Shown here piece after piece: positions 59,408-64,000 of a stretch of DNA of 64,000 bases. A model generated the notes under the pieces. It was not told the origin of the DNA. It made no database searches and was given only the letters and a program-made list of their open reading frames with translations. Origin of the DNA: Paenibacillus dauci (GTDB lineage Bacteria > Bacillota > Bacilli > Paenibacillales > Paenibacillaceae); contig NZ_KQ040802.1 of the NCBI RefSeq assembly GCF_000971985.1, forward strand, positions 1 through 64,000. The letters run 5' to 3'. A program made the position numbers and the translations under genes. Each line of letters starts with the position of its first letter. Position 1 is the first letter of the stretch.

Positions 59408-60352
59408 GTGATAGAAATCGAAAAGCCGAAAATTGAGACCGTAGATGTAAATGATGAAGGAACCTATGGCAAGTTCATCGTAGAACCTCTCGAACGTGGT
59501 TACGGCACAACACTTGGCAATTCACTTCGCCGGATCTTGCTTTCTTCTCTTCCGGGAGCAGCGGTAACATCCGTACAAATCGATGGTGTATTGCACGAGT
59601 TCTCAACGGTTCAAGGAGTAATGGAAGACGTTACGGAAATTATTTTGAACCTCAAGGCCCTTTCTCTGAAAATCCACTCTGATGAAGAAAAATTGTTAGA
59701 GATTGATGCAGAAGGAGATGGAGTGGTCACTGCAGGAGATATCCGTGCTGATAGTGACGTGGAAATCCTTAACCCGGATCTTCATATTGCCACTCTGGCT
59801 CCAGGTTCTAGACTCCACATGCGTATTTTTGCAAATCGTGGACGCGGTTATGTAGCGGCAGATAAAAACAAACGTTCTGATCAGCCTATCGGCGTGATTC
59901 CGATCGATTCGATTTATACTCCGATCTCCCGTGTTAACTATGGTATCGAAAATACTCGTGTTGGCCAGGTTACGAACTATGACAAGCTGACTATCGAGAT
60001 CTGGACAGATGGAAGCATTCGTCCGGAAGAGGCAGTAAGTCTGGGTGCCAAAATTCTGACCGAGCATCTGATGCTGTTCGTAGGTCTGACCGACGAAGCT
60101 AAAGACGCTGAAATTATGGTCGAAAAAGAAGAGGACAAAAAAGAGAAAGTGCTCGAGATGACTATCGAAGAGCTTGACCTCTCTGTACGTTCTTACAACT
60201 GCTTGAAACGTGCCGGCATCAATACGGTACAAGAACTGACTACTAAATCCGAAGATGACATGATGAAAGTCCGCAACCTGGGACGTAAATCTCTTGAAGA
60301 AGTTCAAGAGAAGCTTCAGGAACTGGGTCTTGGTCTGCGTCAGGAAGAATAG
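59408..60352 (+). CDS. rpoA: RNA polymerase alpha subunit
   Basis: A 314-residue assembly platform of RNA polymerase. It starts at GTG (59408) after gaaggagggatattgca. The N-terminal domain has '[20 protein letters not shown]' (dimerisation) and the C-terminal DNA-binding domain shows '[20 protein letters not shown]' and '[20 protein letters not shown]'. Confidence 0.98.
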   Translation: MIEIEKPKIETVDVNDEGTYGKFIVEPLERGYGTTLGNSLRRILLSSLPGAAVTSVQIDGVLHEFSTVQGVMEDVTEIILNLKALSLKIHSDEEKLLEIDAEGDGVVTAGDIRADSDVEILNPDLHIATLAPGSRLHMRIFANRGRGYVAADKNKRSDQPIGVIPIDSIYTPISRVNYGIENTRVGQVTNYDKLTIEIWTDGSIRPEEAVSLGAKILTEHLMLFVGLTDEAKDAEIMVEKEEDKKEKVLEMTIEELDLSVRSYNCLKRAGINTVQELTTKSEDDMMKVRNLGRKSLEEVQEKLQELGLGLRQEE

Positions 60353-60386
60353 TCACTTAATTATTTAAAGAAGGAGGGAATACAAT

Positions 60387-60752
60387 ATGGCATATCAAAA
60401 ATTGGGTCGCAACTCCAGCGCTCGTAAAGCACTGTTCCGTGATATGGTAACTGACCTGTTCTTATATGAGCGTATTCAAACGACAGAAGCAAAAGCAAAA
60501 GAACTTCGTTCTATCGCTGAAAAGCTGATCACCCTGTCCAAGCGTGGAGATCTGCATGCTCGTCGTCAAGTAGCTGCTTATGTACGTCGCGAATCTCTCG
60601 ATGGTGGACAAGATGCAATTCAAAAATTGTTCTCTGAACTGGCAACTCGTTATGCAGAGCGTCCAGGTGGATACACTCGTATCCTGAAACTGGGACCTCG
60701 TCGTGGCGACGCTGCACCTATGGTTTACCTTGAACTGGTAGACCGCGCGTAA
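60387..60752 (+). CDS. rplQ: 50S ribosomal protein L17
   Basis: A 121-residue protein near the tunnel exit. It starts [19 protein letters not shown] after gaaggagggaa. The C-terminal '[20 protein letters not shown]' is conserved. It ends the alpha operon and is followed by a terminator. Confidence 0.98.
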   Translation: MAYQKLGRNSSARKALFRDMVTDLFLYERIQTTEAKAKELRSIAEKLITLSKRGDLHARRQVAAYVRRESLDGGQDAIQKLFSELATRYAERPGGYTRILKLGPRRGDAAPMVYLELVDRA

Positions 60753-60763
60753 CATGCAGATAA

Positions 60764-60808
60764 AGAAGGGTGGACAGGGTCATCGGATTCTGACAAAGCC
60801 CTTTTTTT
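60764..60808 (+). terminator. terminator after rplQ
   Basis: aaggg (60766-60770) pairs with cccTT (60799-60803), with an inner gtca/tgac helix, followed by seven T residues. It ends the long S10-spc-alpha transcript. Confidence 0.75.
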
Positions 60809-60843
60809 CTCTGTCTGGATAAGTTACTGGTATCAAGATAAAG

Positions 60844-60869
60844 GAGGGAGCTCCACTAGGGGCTCCCTC
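60844..60869 (+). promoter_or_regulatory. hairpin upstream of truA
   Basis: AGGGAGC (60845-60851) and GCTCCCT (60862-60868) form a 7-bp GC-rich stem with a 10-nt loop. It has no T run on the + strand. It may be a second barrier to read-through or a 5' UTR structure. Confidence 0.5.
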
Positions 60870-60901
60870 ACTTTGTATGTGTATATAAAGGTGTGAGATA
60901 C

Positions 60902-61690
60902 ATGCGTAATCTATGTATGACCGTAAACTATGATGGAAGTCGTTATAATGGCTTTCAGACACAGCCGGACGGGAATACCGTACAAGATCATTTAGAAAAA
61001 GCTATAGCAACTCTTATTGGCGAAAAGCCGAAAATCCATGGCTCAGGGCGTACAGACGCTGGAGTACATGCAGTAGGCCAGGTATTTAACTTTATGACAG
61101 ACTCCCCTATACCTGCAGATCGCTGGCCTCTGGCCCTTAACGGCCGTCTGCCCAGGGATATTGTTGTGACAGGGGCTCAGAATGTTCCACTGGAGTTTCA
61201 TTCCAGGCGCTCTGCCAAGCGCAAAACTTACCGGTATACGATCAATGCGAATCAGTATGCTGATGTATTTTTGCGTCATATGCAGCTGCATCATCCGGCT
61301 AGACTGAATGTTCAGGCAATGGAAGAAGCTTTTCATCACTTTGTAGGAACCTATGACTTCACTTCATTTGCTTCTCGTTATTCCCAAAAGCAGAACCATA
61401 TTCGTACGGTACTGGAGACGAGACTAGAGATTGATTATTCTCAGACACGTCCTCATACAAGAGACCAGGGAATCCTGCATTTTTATATTACGGGTAATGG
61501 CTTTTTACAGCACATGGTACGGATTATTATGGGAACACTCATTCAGGTAGGAGAAGGCAAGCATAAGCCGGATGCCATACCAGGAATGATTGCAGCATGC
61601 GATCGCAGCGCTGCAGGTCCTACCGCTATCAGTAAGGCGTTAACGATGTGGGGAGTACACTATGATGACGTTAATTTTCAAGATAAATGA
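60902..61690 (+). CDS. truA: tRNA pseudouridine(38-40) synthase
   Basis: A 262-residue enzyme modifying the anticodon stem of many tRNAs. The catalytic Asp is in 'GSGRTDAGVHAVGQVFNF' at ~48-65. Other blocks are 'LPRDIVVTGA' and 'FHSRRSAKRKTYRYTI'. I prefer the ATG at 60902 with aaaggtg 8 nt upstream; a GTG at 60893 is possible. It follows rplQ, as in many Bacillota. Confidence 0.95.
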   Translation: MRNLCMTVNYDGSRYNGFQTQPDGNTVQDHLEKAIATLIGEKPKIHGSGRTDAGVHAVGQVFNFMTDSPIPADRWPLALNGRLPRDIVVTGAQNVPLEFHSRRSAKRKTYRYTINANQYADVFLRHMQLHHPARLNVQAMEEAFHHFVGTYDFTSFASRYSQKQNHIRTVLETRLEIDYSQTRPHTRDQGILHFYITGNGFLQHMVRIIMGTLIQVGEGKHKPDAIPGMIAACDRSAAGPTAISKALTMWGVHYDDVNFQDK

Positions 61691-61727
61691 TCCAATAAAA
61701 AAAGTCTGAAAAAAGGTTAAATAGTGC

Positions 61728-61756
61728 TTGCTTAACGCTGATTCATCCTGTAAAAT
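61728..61756 (+). promoter_or_regulatory. promoter of rplM-rpsI
   Basis: TTGCTT (61728-61733), a 17-nt spacer and TAAAAT (61751-61756) place the transcription start near 61763, at the 5' edge of the hairpin at 61767-61801. Confidence 0.65.
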
Positions 61757-61766
61757 AAAAGTTGTG

Positions 61767-61801
61767 TTTTCTTAGAGCTATCCCACAGCCCCCTAAGAAA
61801 A
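61767..61801 (+). promoter_or_regulatory. 5' leader hairpin of rplM (candidate L13 leader)
   Basis: TTTTCTTAG (61767-61775) and CTAAGAAAA (61793-61801) pair exactly over 9 bp around a C-rich 17-nt loop at the very 5' end of the transcript. L13 autoregulatory leaders are known upstream of rplM in Bacillota; identity with that family was not tested. Confidence 0.5.
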
Positions 61802-61925
61802 TTACATTACAATTGATATAACCAATAACTATTACAAATGTAACATTGTGTATTAACAACACAAACAAAGAACGATCATATATGAAAATGAAAATTTTCA
61901 AAAGCAGACTAAGGAGGAACTTCTC

Positions 61926-62363
61926 ATGCGCACGACCTATATTGCGAAGCCAAGTGAAGTAGAACGCAATTGGCACATTATTGATGCTGAAGGTAAAACA
62001 CTTGGCCGTCTGGCAAGTGAAGCCGCAGCACTGATCCGCGGTAAACATAAACCATCTTTCACACCTCACGTGGATGGCGGAGATTTCGTTATCGTAATCA
62101 ATGCTGAAAAAATTCACCTGACTGGTAAAAAACTGCAAGACAAAAAATACTATCGTCATTCCATGCACCCAGGTGGTCTGAAAGTGACGAATGCTCAAGA
62201 ATTGCTCGCTAACAAACCTGAGCGTGTAATCGAAGCAGCTGTACACGGTATGCTTCCAAAAACTCGTCAAGGTAACGCAATGAAGCTGCGTCTGAAAGCA
62301 TACGCTGGCGCAGAACATCCACATGCAGCACAAAAACCAGAAGTTTACGAACTTCGCGGATAA
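61926..62363 (+). CDS. rplM: 50S ribosomal protein L13
   Basis: A 145-residue early-assembly protein. It starts [18 protein letters not shown] after ctaaggaggaacttctc. '[20 protein letters not shown]' and '[20 protein letters not shown]' are conserved. It is followed by rpsI at 19 nt. Confidence 0.98.
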   Translation: MRTTYIAKPSEVERNWHIIDAEGKTLGRLASEAAALIRGKHKPSFTPHVDGGDFVIVINAEKIHLTGKKLQDKKYYRHSMHPGGLKVTNAQELLANKPERVIEAAVHGMLPKTRQGNAMKLRLKAYAGAEHPHAAQKPEVYELRG

Positions 62364-62382
62364 TTAAAAGGAGGACAGTTTC

Positions 62383-62775
62383 ATGGCACAAGTACAATAC
62401 TATGGGACAGGTCGTCGTAAACATTCGGTAGCACGTGTTCGCCTTGTACCGGGTGAAGGACGCATTGTCATCAACAAACGCGACATCAATGAATATTTCG
62501 GTTTGGAAACTCTCAAACTGATCGTTAAACAACCACTGAACCTGACTGAAACACTGGGCAGCTACGATGTAATCGTACTGGCTCATGGCGGCGGTATCTC
62601 TGGTCAAGCAGGCGCAATTCGTCACGGTATCTCCCGTGCATTGCTGAAAGCTGATCCAGAACTTCGCGGTTCCCTGAAAAAAGCTGGATTCCTGACTCGT
62701 GACCCACGTATGAAAGAGCGTAAAAAATACGGTCTTAAAGCGGCTCGTCGCGCACCTCAGTTCTCCAAACGTTAA
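62383..62775 (+). CDS. rpsI: 30S ribosomal protein S9
   Basis: A 130-residue protein whose C-terminal tail (RAPQFSKR) contacts P-site tRNA. It starts [19 protein letters not shown] after aaaaggaggacag. '[20 protein letters not shown]' is the core signature. A terminator follows. Confidence 0.98.
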   Translation: MAQVQYYGTGRRKHSVARVRLVPGEGRIVINKRDINEYFGLETLKLIVKQPLNLTETLGSYDVIVLAHGGGISGQAGAIRHGISRALLKADPELRGSLKKAGFLTRDPRMKERKKYGLKAARRAPQFSKR

Positions 62776-62784
62776 TTTTCATTC

Positions 62785-62824
62785 AAAAGTCTTTTCTCTC
62801 TTGCAGAGGAAAGGCTTTTTTATT
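62785..62824 (+). terminator. terminator after rpsI
   Basis: agtcttttctct and agaggaaaggct pair around ~5 nt (with G-T wobbles), followed by tttttt. It ends the rplM-rpsI operon. Confidence 0.85.
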
Positions 62825-62910
62825 TGTGTATTAAATCTCAGTTCTATACTTCTCATCATAAATCTATGCATGTTATTAGAAAGATAAATCATGCACTATT
62901 GTATACAACC

Positions 62911-63030
62911 TGTGGAAAAGAGAAGTTGTTAATCATACAGTAAATAAAATGTAGCCTGGAATATGTGTATAAGCCTGTGTATAAGAGGAACGCCAATAAA
63001 GAAAATATCCTCTCAAGCTATTTATCCACA
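62911..63030. promoter_or_regulatory. DnaA-box cluster
   Basis: Perfect 9-mers matching TTATNCACA occur at 62964-62972 (minus strand, TTATACACA), 62976-62984 (minus, TTATACACA) and 63022-63030 (plus, TTATCCACA). A one-mismatch copy TTTTCCACA is at 62911-62919 (minus). The middle pair is spaced 12 bp, start to start. Dense DnaA boxes away from dnaA act in Bacillus as DnaA-binding clusters that restrain initiation. A role in replication control here is inferred. Confidence 0.7.
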
Positions 63031-63133
63031 ACTCTTATCTCCTCGCAAATCCGCATATAATAAAATATATAATTACGAATGAGAAAGTATTACTCGTTGA
63101 TTTAATATTTTTAAAAGAAATTTCAATATTGTC

Positions 63134-63162
63134 TTGAAGAGAAAGATACAAGCCACTATAAT
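63134..63162 (+). promoter_or_regulatory. probable promoter of cysH
   Basis: TTGAAG (63134-63139), a 17-nt spacer and TATAAT (63157-63162) lie ~195 nt upstream of cysH. The leader is long enough to hold regulatory sites. Confidence 0.6.
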
Positions 63163-63357
63163 ATACTTATAATTCTTAGTTGTTTAGTCGGTTTAATTCA
63201 AGTCTCATTTAATTTGCGTAATTATGAAGTTAATGTCCTAGGTGAGTTGGGAATTCATGAGTAAAGTCCGGTTCATCGATCTTCCTAATAAGAAATGAAT
63301 AGCTCATGAGTACTTTTTTTCAAATTGAAAAAAACTAATTTAGATGGGGGAAATAAT

Positions 63358-64000
63358 ATGAATCTGTTGGAGAAGGAAGAGCTGGCTAGAATTAAAGCAG
63401 AAGAGTTGGAGCATGCATCGGCGGAGCAAGTGATTCGTTGGGCCGTAGATAATTTTGAGAGTCTTACTTTTGCTTGCAGCTTTGGAGCAGAGGATGTAGT
63501 TATTGTAGACATGCTGCAGACAATAAGCCCTTCTACAGATATTTTTTACCTCGACACTGACTTTCATTTTCAAGAAACGTATGAGACACGCGATCGTATG
63601 GTAGAACGGTATGGTATTAATTTTGTCAAAGTAGCCCCAAAACTGACACCAGAAGAACAGGCAGCTGCTCACGGAGAGTCCCTTTGGACAGTGGATCCGA
63701 ATGCATGCTGCAATATACGTAAAGTAGAGCCATTAACCCGGATCCTTTCCCAATATGATTCATGGATTACTGGTATTCGCCGGGATCAAGCGCCTACACG
63801 TGCCAATGCCAAGAAGGTTGAATATGATTACAAATTTGGATTAATGAAGTTTAATCCGATTGCAGATTGGACTTCAGAAGATGTATGGCAGTATATTCGC
63901 GATAATGATATCATTTATAATCCTCTGCATGATCGTCATTACCCTAGTATTGGTTGTGAACAGTGTACTCGTCAGGTAATGCCTGGTGAAGATCCACGAG
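63358..64000 (+). CDS. cysH: phosphoadenylyl-sulfate/adenylyl-sulfate reductase (partial)
   Basis: The first 214 residues of a sulfate-assimilation enzyme that reduces activated sulfate to sulfite with thioredoxin; the 3' end lies beyond the window. It starts MNLLEKEELARIKAEEL after agatgggggaaataat. The PAPS-reductase fold has 'FACSFGAEDVVIVDML' and 'YLDTDFHFQETYE'. Cysteines in 'DPNACCNIRKVEPL' and 'SIGCEQCTRQVMPGEDPR' make a 4Fe-4S site, which suggests APS preference, as in Bacillus. Together with cysE it supplies cysteine sulfur. Confidence 0.94.
   Translation, partial: MNLLEKEELARIKAEELEHASAEQVIRWAVDNFESLTFACSFGAEDVVIVDMLQTISPSTDIFYLDTDFHFQETYETRDRMVERYGINFVKVAPKLTPEEQAAAHGESLWTVDPNACCNIRKVEPLTRILSQYDSWITGIRRDQAPTRANAKKVEYDYKFGLMKFNPIADWTSEDVWQYIRDNDIIYNPLHDRHYPSIGCEQCTRQVMPGEDPR

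Larger units (their letters stand above)
62825..63357. other. AT-rich intergenic region with DnaA boxes
   Basis: About 530 bp between the rpsI terminator and cysH. It contains a DnaA-box cluster (62911-63030), an AT-rich tract (63050-63180) and a promoter at 63134-63162. I see no gene: the short open frames lack ribosome binding sites. There is no recognisable S-box or T-box ahead of cysH. The half-sites ctcatgag near 63302-63309 and attcatgag near 63254-63262 are short repeats that might belong to a sulfur-regulator site, but this is unproven. Confidence 0.6.

Noticed and set aside
62911..63180. Chromosomal replication origin
   Set aside because: DnaA boxes and AT-rich DNA are present, but no dnaA, dnaN, gyrase or rpmH genes are nearby, as oriC in this group would have. 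A DnaA-binding cluster is the more cautious call.
63180..63357. S-box (SAM) riboswitch before cysH
   Set aside because: I looked for the conserved S-box blocks and did not find them; only short repeats and a weak T-rich tract are visible.

Overview
The window looks like the chromosome of a Paenibacillus-type Gram-positive bacterium (Bacillota, Paenibacillaceae). The evidence is the gene order ctsR-mcsA-mcsB-clpC-radA-disA-pssA-yacL-ispD-ispF-gltX-cysE-cysS-mrnC-rlmB-rae1-sigH-secE-nusG-rplKAJL-rsmC-rpoBC-rplGB-rpsLG-fusA-tuf, followed by the S10/spc/alpha ribosomal clusters. Strong GGAGG ribosome binding sites, frequent TTG/GTG starts, two T-box leaders and a YesM/YesN-type sensor pair next to a sugar-type ABC importer fit the same group. 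The species cannot be fixed from the sequence alone.

Region 1 (1-7.2 kb) opens with the end of an rRNA operon (23S tail, 5S, terminator). An accessory island follows: a YesM-like histidine kinase, a REC-AraC response regulator, a lipoprotein solute-binding protein and two permeases. It has no ATPase and no catabolic enzyme. A degenerate tandem repeat separates the kinase and regulator genes.

Region 2 (7.2-10.4 kb) holds a divergent seryl-tRNA synthetase on the minus strand behind a T-box leader, then a small unknown acidic protein and an unusual metallophosphoesterase.

Region 3 (10.4-28.0 kb) is the stress and housekeeping block: the CtsR-controlled protein quality operon, RadA/DisA genome maintenance with c-di-AMP synthesis, phospholipid and isoprenoid genes, GltX, a T-box controlled cysE-cysS block, RNA processing genes (mrnC, rlmB, rae1) and sigH.

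Region 4 (28.0-62.8 kb) is the transcription and translation core: secE-nusG, L11-L1, L10-L7/L12, rsmC, rpoB-rpoC, rplGB, the str operon, tuf, then S10-spc-alpha from rpsJ to rplQ with secY, adk, map, ybzG, infA, rpmJ and rpoA, then truA and rplM-rpsI. The sequence just upstream of secE reads as a decayed copy of rpmG (ribosomal protein L33).

Region 5 (62.8-64.0 kb) is an AT-rich gap with a cluster of DnaA boxes, followed by the start of cysH, which runs off the window edge.

No CRISPR array, transposase, prophage gene or tRNA gene was recognised. Most of the window is conserved core genome. The less ordinary material is the rpmG relic, the DnaA-box cluster, the tandem repeat, the divergent SerRS and several structured spacers.
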